The notes beneath the pieces were generated by a model that worked only from the letters and a program-made list of their open reading frames with translations, ran no database searches and was not told the DNA's origin. This document shows positions 1 through 7,029 of a stretch of DNA of 20,672 nucleotides, one piece after another. Both the position numbers and the translations under genes were made by a program. Every line of letters begins with the position of its first letter. The first letter of the stretch is position 1. The stretch covers positions 1 through 20,672 of the forward strand of contig JBEVCD010000043.1 in the NCBI GenBank assembly GCA_040514265.1, given 5' to 3'. This DNA comes from WYZ-LMO2 sp040514265 (GTDB lineage: Archaea > Halobacteriota > Archaeoglobi > Archaeoglobales > Archaeoglobaceae).

Positions 1-1179
1 CTCCCTCCTGAAAGCCTGAATTCCAGTTATAGCTCTGCCCAGTATAAGTGTGTGGATATCGTCCGTGCCTTCGTAGGTGTAAACACTCTCGATGTTCGCC
101 ATGTGTCTTATTGGAGAGTAATCAAGGCTTATTCCGTTAGCTCCCAGCAGCTCCCTCGCCGTCCTCGCGCAGAAGCGAGCGACCCTGACGTTGTTTCTCT
201 TAGCCAGCGATATCTGCTCCGGAGTCGCTCTGCCCTCATCCATCAACCTTCCCAGTCTCCAGGCAATGAGCTGACCCTTCGTTATCTCCGTCAGCATGTC
301 GACGAGCTTAGCCTGCACGAGCTGGTAGCTCGCTATCGGTGCCCCGAACTGCTTCCTCTCCTTCGCGTAGTTCAAAGCGGTCTCGTAGCAATCCATCGCA
401 GCCCCTATTGCACCCCAAGCTATGCCGAACCTCGCTTGGTCGAGGCAGCTCAGCGCAGCTCTTAAACCAACGGCATCTGGTAACCTGTTCTCTTCGGGGA
501 CTCTGCAGTCTGTGAGGTAGAGCTCACCAACACCTCCGGCTCTCATCGAACCCTTCTTCGTTATCGCAGCCTGCTTGAAACCGGGCATCCCTTTCTCGAC
601 TATGAAACCCTTTATCTTGCCATCTTCAACGTCCCTTGCCCAGACTATCGCTATGTCCGCTATGTCCGCTTCGGTTATCCAGGTTTTCGTCCCGTTCAGA
701 ATCCACTCGTCCCCTTCCCTTCTCGCAGTCGTTTTCATGCTCGCCGGATCGCTGCCTACGTCGGGTTCCGTCATTCCGAAGCATCCTATTATCTCTCCCT
801 TCGCGAGCTTCGGCAGATACTTCTCCTTCTGCTCCTCGCTGCCGAACTGCCATATCGGGTACATCACAAGCCCACTTGTCACGGCAACAAAACTCCTCAG
901 TGCGCTGTCGACCCTCTCAACTTCCTGGCATATTATTCCGAACGTCGTGTAGTTCATCCCGGGGCAGCCGTACTCTTCAGGAATGAACGCACCGAGCATT
1001 CCGAGCTCTCCGAACTTCTTGCCGAGCTCTCTGAAGTTCAAAGGTTTTTCTTCGTGCCAAGCGTCGGCTACGAGCGGTGCGACCTCCTTCTCCAGAAACT
1101 CCCTGACCGAGCTGCGGACGAGTCTCTCTTCTTCATTCAATAGCTCATCAACGTTGTAGAAGTCAACGCCTCGGAACAT
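1..1179 (-). CDS. Glutaryl-CoA dehydrogenase-like acyl-CoA dehydrogenase (3' end cut by window edge)
   Basis: FAD-dependent acyl-CoA dehydrogenase; 393 codons are visible and no stop is reached before base 1, so at most a short tail is missing. The C-terminal block TYEGTDDIHTLILGRAITG (368-386) is the glutaryl-CoA dehydrogenase form of the catalytic-base region, with Glu370 as base. Glu88 and Arg95, in ERVDSALR, sit where glutaryl-CoA dehydrogenases bind the distal carboxylate. Flavin and substrate motifs CFGMTEPDVGSD (133-144) and TWITEADIADIAIVWAR (166-182) follow family order. The expected reaction is oxidation, probably with decarboxylation, of glutaryl-CoA to crotonyl-CoA with electrons going to ETF. 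The ATG at 1179 is chosen because TGAGGTGA (1186-1193) lies just upstream as a Shine-Dalgarno sequence. No partner genes are visible. General acyl-CoA dehydrogenase function is near certain; glutaryl specificity is inferred from residues. Confidence 0.9.
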   Translation of the reverse strand, partial: MFRGVDFYNVDELLNEEERLVRSSVREFLEKEVAPLVADAWHEEKPLNFRELGKKFGELGMLGAFIPEEYGCPGMNYTTFGIICQEVERVDSALRSFVAVTSGLVMYPIWQFGSEEQKEKYLPKLAKGEIIGCFGMTEPDVGSDPASMKTTARREGDEWILNGTKTWITEADIADIAIVWARDVEDGKIKGFIVEKGMPGFKQAAITKKGSMRAGGVGELYLTDCRVPEENRLPDAVGLRAALSCLDQARFGIAWGAIGAAMDCYETALNYAKERKQFGAPIASYQLVQAKLVDMLTEITKGQLIAWRLGRLMDEGRATPEQISLAKRNNVRVARFCARTARELLGANGISLDYSPIRHMANIESVYTYEGTDDIHTLILGRAITGIQAFRRE

Positions 1180-1193
1180 CCGTTCTCACCTCA

Positions 1194-2055
1194 GTATTTG
1201 TCTCGCCCGATAACGTCCCATAGATTATAAAAAATTAAAGGAAAAAGTCCCTCTTGTTAAAGAATACCGCAGGAACAAGCCTGAACTCAGCAGAGAGTAA
1301 GGATTTTTCTTCTGCTCTGCCAAAAATCCCGTCAGGAGAATCTGCAGGCTGTTCATGCTCTACTGCAATTAGAAAATAAATTTATCGTCGATCTGGATAA
1401 ATTGGAGTCGGGATAAAGTTCAGAGGAAACGGAAATTCCAAAGCGAACAGAATTTTAAAGAAACTCGAAGAAAAAGGCAGGCTTTGGAGGTTACGATAGT
1501 CTTGCACCTTCCAGAATTTCGGGCTAACACGGTCCACGAAGTTTTTCCAAAATATAGTAGCGCTTGAAGGGCAGATAACGGAAGAGGAATGGCTCGATTA
1601 CAGCTTTAAAATCACGAATACGCTTGGAAACTACCACCCAACGATTCGAGTGAGCCGATAGAAGTTAGACTTGGGCTGTAAAGCTCTGAATCCGAAAGGA
1701 GAGGCGATGAACTACAACGCCAAAGCCTAGATGAAAGCATAGGAAAAGAGCTTGAAACAAACGATAGCTTCTACGCCCACAAGAGAATATGGAACCGCTC
1801 TGGACGGAGGAAACTTTGAAAAGAGTTAGGGATAAACATAACAACCTTCAGGGCTTCAACTTCAATCAAACTCTAAAGCTGTTCATCACGCGATGAACCG
1901 ATGGAACTCGAAGATAACGAGCTTCACGGAAAGTCAGAAAGCTTTAAGCCGGAACATTCAGGAACACATTCAACTTGTCTCGACGGTAACGGGAATGACT
2001 GAGAAAATCGCCGAAGCCTCTAAAGCGCACAGATTGCTCTCATGCTGGTGATAAT
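1194..2055. other. Gene-poor stretch with scattered coding fragments; no intact gene recognised
   Basis: No intact gene is evident. On the minus strand an open stretch from about 1378 down to a stop at 1235-1237 (roughly 46 codons, ending NKRDFFL) looks protein-like but lacks a normal start codon. On the plus strand, protein-like pieces appear in changing frames: 1405-1493 (ending EEKGRLWRLR), 1503-1661 (contains ITEEEWLDYSFKITNTLGNY) continuing one frame over at 1640-1681 (SSEPIEVRLGL), 1789-1896 (starts MEPLWTEETLKRVRDKHNNL), and 1893-2051 (starts MNRWNSKITSF, ends HRLLSCW). The last two overlap as ATGA, so they may once have been coupled cistrons, or one gene with a frameshift. I recognise none of the families. 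The composition is more A-rich than the flanking genes. Confidence 0.5.
1222..1237 (-). promoter_or_regulatory. Probable TATA region of the glutaryl-CoA dehydrogenase gene
   Basis: On the minus strand an A/T run containing TTTTTTATAATC lies about 45-55 bases upstream of the ATG at 1179. That would give a leader of roughly 20-25 nt, which fits the visible Shine-Dalgarno; most other genes here appear leaderless. Inference from spacing only. Confidence 0.4.
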
Positions 2056-2344
2056 ATGGAGAGGAGTTTAAAGCTTGATCTGAGCAAGAAACCGCTCTTT
2101 GAAGCCCTGAGCTTCAGAGGGAAGGAGAGATGTATTCGAGAAGCTAATAACGATGAAAGAGCCGAAAAAGGAACTCGAAGAACTCTTCGGTGAAAGGATT
2201 TATCACGTCCTAAGAAAGATGTTAAAAGCCGGAATTATCGAGAAGATCGAAGAGGGATACGTTTTAAGTCCCGAATTCGCCAAGAAGCTAAGATGGGCTG
2301 AGGAGTGGGAGGACTTGATTAACGGTGTCAATGCATTTTCCTGA
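2056..2344 (+). pseudogene. Frameshifted winged-helix DNA-binding protein
   Basis: A start at 2056 (MERSLKLDLSKKPLFEAL) runs to about 2130. One base must be gained there to continue in the frame that ends at 2342-2344. Joined, the product is about 96 residues with the pattern of a small winged helix-turn-helix: EKLITMKEPKKELEELFG as first helices, RIYHVLRKMLKAGIIEKIEE as recognition helix and wing, then YVLSPEFAKKLRWAEEWEDL. Such proteins are usually transcriptional regulators or antitoxin-like DNA binders. It lies just upstream of a broken RelBE-like pair and shares its A-rich composition, so it probably belonged to the same accessory element. An intact downstream ORF can be called from the ATG at 2153 (63 aa), but it would lack the first helix. 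The wHTH assignment comes from pattern, not alignment. Confidence 0.5.
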
Positions 2345-2429
2345 GGCTTGATGAATATGTCCCGCTTTCCGAGATGGATTTTGGCTTGGATTCTCTTTCC
2401 CTTCCTTGTTATCGAAACCTGAAGCGGTA

Positions 2430-2440
2430 GATTTTTATCC
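2430..2440 (+). promoter_or_regulatory. Probable TATA box of the relic antitoxin
   Basis: An A/T run (GATTTTTATCC) is centred about 27 bases before the ATG at 2462, the spacing expected for a leaderless archaeal transcript. Weak evidence alone, but consistent with the spacing of other promoters in the window. Confidence 0.3.
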
Positions 2441-2461
2441 AAACTTTACGAATTTGAAAGT

Positions 2462-2661
2462 ATGAGCGAAGTTGTTGAAATCCTGAAAAGGATCGAAAGC
2501 TTGAGGAGATAGATAAAAGGATAGAGGAAGAGCTTTTCGACAGGCTAAGCGAGGAAGAGCTTAAAGAACTGGAGGAAGATCTGAAAGCCTACAAAGAGGG
2601 AAGGCTGGAGATGGTTGATCTTGAAGAAGTCGAGAGAAAGTTTCAGAGTCAAGCTGAGTAA
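2462..2661 (+). pseudogene. Frameshifted RelB-like antitoxin
   Basis: The ATG at 2462 opens MSEVVEILKRIE and hits a stop at 2510-2512. One frame over, from 2500, the reading continues as LEEIDKRIEEELFDRLSEEE and on to a stop at 2659-2661. A run of three A where four are needed (GAAAGC near 2495-2500) accounts for the shift. The joined protein is about 66 residues, highly charged and helical, with EVERKF near the end. This is the typical look and size of archaeal RelB-type antitoxins, which sit directly upstream of RelE toxins and overlap them, as here. It is probably non-functional unless frameshifting occurs or the base is a sequencing error. Confidence 0.55.
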
Positions 2662-2801
2662 GAAGGTGGAGAAATTTCTTGACAAACTCCCGAAAGAAGA
2701 TAGAGAAAGGATTTTATCGGCTTTGAGAGAGCTTAGAGCGAATCGACATTAAAAAACTCGAAGGAACAGAATTTCACATGTTAAATTTACAAGCCTTTTA
2801 G
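2615..2801 (+). pseudogene. Truncated, frameshifted RelE/ParE-superfamily toxin
   Basis: FRVKLSKKVEKFLDKLPKED (from 2642) and ERILSALRELRAN match the N-terminal helices of RelE-type mRNA interferases. The frame stops at 2750-2752. The expected next strand, DIKKLEGTEFH, is found one frame over from 2745, but that frame ends at 2799-2801 without the C-terminal strands (normally YRVR...YRIIY) that carry the catalytic basic residues. It overlaps the 3' end of the antitoxin remnant, which is the normal order for relBE. No ATG is seen; in-frame TTG codons at 2615 and 2621 are possible starts. With the frameshift and lost active-site half, this is very likely a dead toxin gene. Confidence 0.55.
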
Positions 2802-2805
2802 TTTG

Positions 2806-3039
2806 TTAAAGCTCCCTCAACAACAAAGATCTCATGAAGTAAACGACCATCATAACGCTCAAGATTGAAGCTGATATCCGCTTCTCAGGGCTAATATCAG
2901 ATCCGATCACAGCGATCAAAGAGATTGGGAACAGCGTAACGCTCTCTTTCGGCAATTTAAACCTCTCGTTTTCGAAATCGTGAGATTGTAAGAACTTGAC
3001 AAGCTTCTTATTCGCTAAAGCTTTCCTCCCGTTTTTCAC
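2806..3039 (-). CDS. Hypothetical small membrane protein
   Basis: A 77-codon open frame starting at GTG (3039). Residues 1-33 are basic and hydrophilic. They are followed by two hydrophobic stretches, about 35-47 (TLFPISLIAVIGS) and 58-74 (ASILSVMMVVYFMRSLL), so two membrane passes are possible. I do not recognise a family. No clear Shine-Dalgarno or correctly spaced TATA box precedes it, and it sits in the degraded island between the dead toxin and tRNA-Asp. It may be a remnant, or not expressed at all. Confidence 0.3.
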   Translation of the reverse strand: MKNGRKALANKKLVKFLQSHDFENERFKLPKESVTLFPISLIAVIGSDISPEKRISASILSVMMVVYFMRSLLLREL

Positions 3040-3129
3040 ATACTTTGATCAGTTTGAACTTCTCAATCTCTCAGCCTCGAAAAGCCTGAAATGTTTTATC
3101 GAAACTTTTTTCAATTCGTTAAGGTTTAA

Positions 3130-3205
3130 GCGCCCGGGCCGGGATTTGAACCCGGGTCGCGGGCTCGACAGGCCCGCATGATAGGCCGGGCTACACTACC
3201 CGGGC
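3130..3205 (-). tRNA. tRNA-Asp(GTC)
   Basis: On the minus strand the acceptor stem GCCCGGG (3199-3205) pairs with CCCGGGC (3131-3137), followed by discriminator G at 3130, the usual aspartate identity base. The anticodon arm CGGGC-CTGTCGA-GCCCG presents GTC, and the T arm is CCGGG-TTCAAAT-CCCGG. Stems are almost entirely G-C, as in hyperthermophiles. CCA is not encoded. The degraded accessory island lies immediately on its 3' side. Confidence 0.95.
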
Positions 3206-3227
3206 ACCACGCCACTTAGAGTGGCGA

Positions 3228-3237
3228 GTTTTTTAAG
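3228..3237 (-). promoter_or_regulatory. TATA box of tRNA-Asp
   Basis: CTTAAAAAAC on the minus strand is centred about 27 bases upstream of the tRNA 5' end at 3205. A perfect 7-bp inverted repeat with a 3-nt loop (3210-3226) fills the space between the box and the tRNA. Confidence 0.6.
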
Positions 3238-3244
3238 CGTTGCG

Positions 3245-4222
3245 CTAAATCCTGTAAAGCCTTCCAGCCTTCTTCAGCCTGTTCATTATGGCTTTTCCGA
3301 TCCCCTTCTCCTCGACTCCCTGAATTATTATCACGTCGCTGCGTTTGTCGAGTTCCCTCAGAGCTTTGAAGAGGTTTCTCGCGAAGTCTTCGAGAGTTCT
3401 TCCGAGGTCGTAGCAGTTATCGCAGTCGAGTCCCATGCCGGCAATTCCGACGCGGTAGCCCTTTCTTTCGAGCTCTCTCGCTATTTCGAAGGCTTTTTCT
3501 TCGAAGTTATCGCCAACGAGAACTATCAGTTCAGCTTCAGGGGCGTAGTGCTTGTATTTCATTCCCGGGCTCCTCGCCACCGCTGAGCTTTCAGCGTACC
3601 TGACGTCGAAGTACTTTTCGAGTTCCTCCTTCGTCACGGCTCCCGGGCGGAGTATCTCGATCGGGTAAACCGTGGTGTCGACTACCGTGGATTCGAGACC
3701 TATCTTCGTCTCTCCCCCATCGATTACGCAGTCTATTTCGTCGTCGAAGTCCTCTATCACGTGTTCAGCTTTAGTGGGGCTCGGTTTCCCGCTTTTGTTG
3801 GCTGAAGGTGCGGCTATTGGGGTCTCGCTGAGCTCTATGAGCTTCAGCGCTATCTTGTGGTCCGGCATCCTCACGGCTACGGTGTCGAGACCGGCCGTGA
3901 CGACCTTCGGAACCCGCTTGTTCCTAACCACCACCGTGAGCGGACCCGGGAAGAAGCGCTTCATAAGTTCTTCAGCCACCTCGTTCGGCTCCGCGATCTC
4001 GTATACCTCTTCGATGCTGCAAACGTGAACAATGAGTGGATTGTCCGGCGGTCTGCCCTTAACTTCGAATATCCTCCTCACAGCCCTCTCGTTAAGCGCG
4101 TCAGCTCCGAGCCCGTAGACGGTTTCGGTAGGGAAGGCTACGAGTCCCCCTTTCTTTATTATTTCCGCTGCCTCCTTCAGTTCGTCTCCCGGGTTCTCGG
4201 GGTCGCTCTTTATCACCTTCAT
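3245..4222 (-). CDS. sua5: L-threonylcarbamoyladenylate synthase (Sua5/YrdC/YwlC)
   Basis: Makes threonylcarbamoyl-AMP from threonine, bicarbonate and ATP, the first step of the universal t6A37 modification of ANN-decoding tRNAs; KEOPS completes it. The YrdC domain (about 1-200) shows VAFPTETVYGLGADA (28-42) and the KGRPPDNPL (55-63) signature that binds nucleotide and carbamoyl groups. The linker SPGMKYKHYAPEA introduces the C-terminal Sua5 domain (about 225-325), so this is the long Sua5 form rather than the short YrdC form. At 325 aa it is full length. Its ATG overlaps the apgM stop as ATGA, implying translational coupling at the end of the pheT-apgM-sua5 operon. Pairing with a tRNA synthetase gene and a downstream tRNA suits a translation role. 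Confidence 0.93.
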   Translation of the reverse strand: MKVIKSDPENPGDELKEAAEIIKKGGLVAFPTETVYGLGADALNERAVRRIFEVKGRPPDNPLIVHVCSIEEVYEIAEPNEVAEELMKRFFPGPLTVVVRNKRVPKVVTAGLDTVAVRMPDHKIALKLIELSETPIAAPSANKSGKPSPTKAEHVIEDFDDEIDCVIDGGETKIGLESTVVDTTVYPIEILRPGAVTKEELEKYFDVRYAESSAVARSPGMKYKHYAPEAELIVLVGDNFEEKAFEIARELERKGYRVGIAGMGLDCDNCYDLGRTLEDFARNLFKALRELDKRSDVIIIQGVEEKGIGKAIMNRLKKAGRLYRI

Positions 4223-5337
4223 CGGGTAAGGATCTCCATCAGCCTGATACCCTCGACGATCCTGTACCTCCCCTTCCTGCAGCTGAACTCGTCGTACTTC
4301 TTCACGTCGTCCGGCTTGACGCCGAGGACCGCAAACGGCACGGGCTCAGCGACGTGGGTTCGCAACTTCACCGGCGTGGGATGGTCCGGGAGGAGGAGCA
4401 ACCTCACGTCCTCTTCGATGTTGTCGAGTATTCTGCCTACGACTTTTTCGTCGTACTCTTCGATAGCCTCGACTTTCTTCTCAGCGTTTCCCTCGTGGCT
4501 GACCTCGTCGATCCCCTCCGTGTGCACCACAACGAGCTCGTAGCTTTTGAGGGCTCTTAGCGCAGCTCTTACTATCCCCCTGTAGTTCGTGTCGATGTAC
4601 CCCGTAAGCCCCTCAACTCTAATGACGTCCATTCCGAGCCCCCTCGCTATCCCTTCGAGCAAGTCCACCTCCGTTATCATCGCCCCCCTCAGCCTCAGCC
4701 TCGGGAAACTCGGCATCCTGCCGCCTCCCCACAGCCAGACCATGTTCGCTCGACACTCGATGTCTTCGAGCACCTCTCTGCTCCACAGCATTATATCCCT
4801 CAGCAGCTCGGCGAGCTCTCCGTCTCTCGGCAGGTAATCGTCGATCTTTTTCCCCTGAATGTCGTGGGGTGCGAAGGTTTTCACGTCCCCGAAGTCCGCA
4901 TCCAAGGTCATCAGATTTCTGTAACTCTTACCGGCGTGGAACTTCACGAAGTCCCATTTCTTTCGCCTGTTGAGCTCCCTTATCGCCTCTCTCGCTTCTG
5001 CATCGCTTATACGCCCTCCCGAATAGTCTACGAGGACGTCGTCGACGACTTTAACGAGGTTGCAGCGGAAAACCATCTTCGCCCTTATCCCCCTCGCCAT
5101 AGCCTCTATGGGTCCGCGACCCGTGTAGTACTTCCTGACGTCAACGCCCAGTATCACCAGGTTCGCCACATCGCTTCCCGGCTCGAAGTTCTCGGGAACT
5201 GTTTTCGCGATTCCGCACGCCCCCTCCTTGGCTACCTGGTCCATGTTCGGCTTCTCAGCGACTTCGAGCGGCGTTCCCCCGAGCTCTTCTATACTCCAGT
5301 CAGCCATGCCGTCCGGGATCAGGATCAGGTACTTCAT
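4219..5337 (-). CDS. apgM: 2,3-bisphosphoglycerate-independent phosphoglycerate mutase, archaeal type
   Basis: Interconverts 3- and 2-phosphoglycerate in glycolysis and gluconeogenesis without a bisphosphoglycerate cofactor. At 372 aa it is shorter than bacterial GpmI (about 510), as expected for the archaeal ApgM branch of the alkaline-phosphatase superfamily. Metal ligand Asp9 is in ILIPDGMAD, the phosphorylated nucleophile Ser55 in EPGSDVANL, and further metal-site motifs are HTEGIDEVSHEGN and LLLPDHPTP near the C-terminus. KVEAIEEYDEKVVG between them is also typical. The gene overlaps both neighbours by four bases (ATGA with pheT upstream and sua5 downstream), so it is almost certainly co-transcribed from the pheT promoter. 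Confidence 0.93.
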   Translation of the reverse strand: MKYLILIPDGMADWSIEELGGTPLEVAEKPNMDQVAKEGACGIAKTVPENFEPGSDVANLVILGVDVRKYYTGRGPIEAMARGIRAKMVFRCNLVKVVDDVLVDYSGGRISDAEAREAIRELNRRKKWDFVKFHAGKSYRNLMTLDADFGDVKTFAPHDIQGKKIDDYLPRDGELAELLRDIMLWSREVLEDIECRANMVWLWGGGRMPSFPRLRLRGAMITEVDLLEGIARGLGMDVIRVEGLTGYIDTNYRGIVRAALRALKSYELVVVHTEGIDEVSHEGNAEKKVEAIEEYDEKVVGRILDNIEEDVRLLLLPDHPTPVKLRTHVAEPVPFAVLGVKPDDVKKYDEFSCRKGRYRIVEGIRLMEILTR

Positions 5338-6974
5338 AGAAGTTCCCCGCAGTCGAAGAGTTCCGTGAGGTCGATTTCGAACGCTGCTACCGGCATGGTT
5401 AAACCGAACCTTTCGAGTACCTCTGGATGAACCTCGCCAAAAACCCCCACCCTTTTGCCATCTACAACTACATCGGCTCTTCTGCCTTCAAGGAAGGCTC
5501 CGTCGGACGAAACCTCCGCGCACCATTCGACGCGAAGGTCCCTCATCAGCGCTTGCACGTAGCTCCTTATTTCGGCGAAGTTCGCTCTGGAGTGAGTAAC
5601 GCAGGCAGCGAGGTGAAGGCGGTTCTTTGCAGCTACGACGACGTCGCCGACTTCGAAGACCTTCTGCGGCATCTCGTGGTGCTTGTTGTGCGATAGGAGT
5701 TCGAGGAGCTTGGGGAGTATGCTTGTCCTCACGACCGTGTGCTCCGACGTTAGCGGATGCATCACGGGGACGTAGTCCTTCCAGGGTTCGCCGCTGCGGC
5801 GCATATTTTCGTAGAGAACCCTCTCACTTGTGAGGGTGAAGGTCACAACTTCGAGGAAGCCGAGCCCTACCATTATCTCTCTGACGAGCTGTCTGACGTC
5901 GTTCCACGGGTGCGTCTCGCCCACTCCCGGCGTGGACGGATAGCTCGGGACTATCCTGTCGTATCCGTAGCCTATGGCTACGTCCTCTACGACGTCCCAG
6001 GGGTGCATTATGTCAGCCCTGTATGCTGGAATCAGAACGACTATCTTTTCCCCTACCTCTACGCCGAAGCGCATCCTTTCGAGCGCATCCTTCACTTCCT
6101 CGTCGCTCAGCTCGAATCCTAAGAGCGAGTATATTTCGCTCCTGTCTATTTCCATTCTTCGAACCTCAAGTTTTGGTGTGCGCTCGCTCCTGTCTGGATA
6201 GACAACCCGGACACTCTCGAGCTTTCCTCCCCTGTCGCTGAGCATGCACGCTATTATGTTCAGAGCCCTGTCCACCTCCTCGCCGAAGCCCGTGACGTCG
6301 ATGAAGAGGTCTCTCGTATCCTCGGTAACGCGTGTCTTTTCGGCGTTGATTATAGGCGGGAACGAGATCGCATCTCCACTGGCGTCGACTATCATCGGGT
6401 ATCTGCTCGTCCCCTCCAGTATGAACGCGAACTGTCTCCCCTTCGGGTGTTCCCTGAGAATCTCCTCCACGCTCATCTCTCTGTCGAAGTCGAGCGGAAC
6501 GAAGGAGAAGCTACCGTCGACGGCTCTGTAAGTTAGCGGGAACTTTATCTTCCGGAGGTCGTGGATGCCTATAGCCATCTTCCTCCTGTTTCTTCCGAGA
6601 GTCCAGTGGAGGTCTTCCTGGACGTCCATGAGACTTCTAATCACTTCATCGCTCATCTCGACGCCCCTTACGACGCATCCCGCTATTTTAGGTCTGACGG
6701 GCAGAACGCTCTCGTCCACGAAGATCTCCCACTCTCCCTCCGACACCTCGTATCTCTTCAGCCCCTTCTCGATCCCCAGAAATCCGCGCAGAGCTCTCGC
6801 AACACCTTCGACGCTGTAAAGATCGGGTCTGTTCGGGAAGAACTCGACGTCTACATGGTCCTCTTCGACCCTCTCGATGTCACAGCCGATCATCGGAAGC
6901 TTTTCGAGTATAGTCTTCCTGTCAACTCCGACGAGCTTTTCGAGTTCGTCCCAGTAGAGAGTGATGACGGGCAT
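5334..6974 (-). CDS. pheT: Phenylalanyl-tRNA synthetase beta subunit, archaeal/eukaryotic type
   Basis: Structural, tRNA-binding and editing subunit of the alpha2-beta2 PheRS. The 546-aa length matches the short archaeal form; it lacks the N-terminal EMAP-like extension of bacterial PheT. The N-terminus (MPVITLYWDELEKLVG) and EFFPNRPDLYSVEGVARALRGF (44-65) are characteristic. The B3/B4 editing region covers about 90-230, the B5 region about 268-342 (LIPAYRADIMHPWDVVEDVA then GYGYDR), and the catalytic-like core 345-546 contains FEVGDVV. It heads the operon with apgM and sua5. pheS is not adjacent. The ATG at 6974 is preceded by a TATA element centred 27-28 bases upstream and no Shine-Dalgarno, so a leaderless mRNA is likely. 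Confidence 0.95.
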   Translation of the reverse strand: MPVITLYWDELEKLVGVDRKTILEKLPMIGCDIERVEEDHVDVEFFPNRPDLYSVEGVARALRGFLGIEKGLKRYEVSEGEWEIFVDESVLPVRPKIAGCVVRGVEMSDEVIRSLMDVQEDLHWTLGRNRRKMAIGIHDLRKIKFPLTYRAVDGSFSFVPLDFDREMSVEEILREHPKGRQFAFILEGTSRYPMIVDASGDAISFPPIINAEKTRVTEDTRDLFIDVTGFGEEVDRALNIIACMLSDRGGKLESVRVVYPDRSERTPKLEVRRMEIDRSEIYSLLGFELSDEEVKDALERMRFGVEVGEKIVVLIPAYRADIMHPWDVVEDVAIGYGYDRIVPSYPSTPGVGETHPWNDVRQLVREIMVGLGFLEVVTFTLTSERVLYENMRRSGEPWKDYVPVMHPLTSEHTVVRTSILPKLLELLSHNKHHEMPQKVFEVGDVVVAAKNRLHLAACVTHSRANFAEIRSYVQALMRDLRVEWCAEVSSDGAFLEGRRADVVVDGKRVGVFGEVHPEVLERFGLTMPVAAFEIDLTELFDCGELL

Positions 6975-6993
6975 CGCAGTAGCTCGTTGATGC

Positions 6994-7009
6994 GTTAAAA
7001 ATTTTTAAC
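6994..7009. promoter_or_regulatory. Palindromic bidirectional TATA element (pheT / asparagine-synthase-like gene)
   Basis: GTTAAAAATTTTTAAC is a perfect 16-bp palindrome. Its centre (7001.5) lies 27-28 bases from the pheT ATG (6974) and 28-29 bases from the ATG at 7030. Neither gene has a Shine-Dalgarno, so one symmetric TBP site probably serves two leaderless transcripts. Confidence 0.6.
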
Positions 7010-7029
7010 TTTCCGTCAAAGTGATGCGA

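Noticed and set aside
2203..2442. 79-codon minus-strand frame with an AbrB-looking segment (SITRKGKRIQAKIHLGK)
   Set aside because: Half of it is antisense to the better-supported wHTH remnant, it matches AbrB only loosely, and its C-terminal half looks non-biological. Kept out as a probable shadow.
1194..3129. Intact insertion sequence, integrase or CRISPR array in the accessory island
   Set aside because: No terminal inverted repeats, transposase or integrase motifs, or regularly spaced direct repeats were visible; no second copy of the tRNA-Asp 3' end was found by eye.
2996..3181. 61-codon plus-strand frame ending in PGRDLNPGRGLDRPA
   Set aside because: The C-terminal part is a translation of the antisense strand of tRNA-Asp, a common false gene.
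3210..3240. Bacterial-type intrinsic terminator for a plus-strand transcript
   Set aside because: There is no plus-strand gene upstream to terminate, and archaeal termination relies mainly on U-tracts; reported only as a hairpin.
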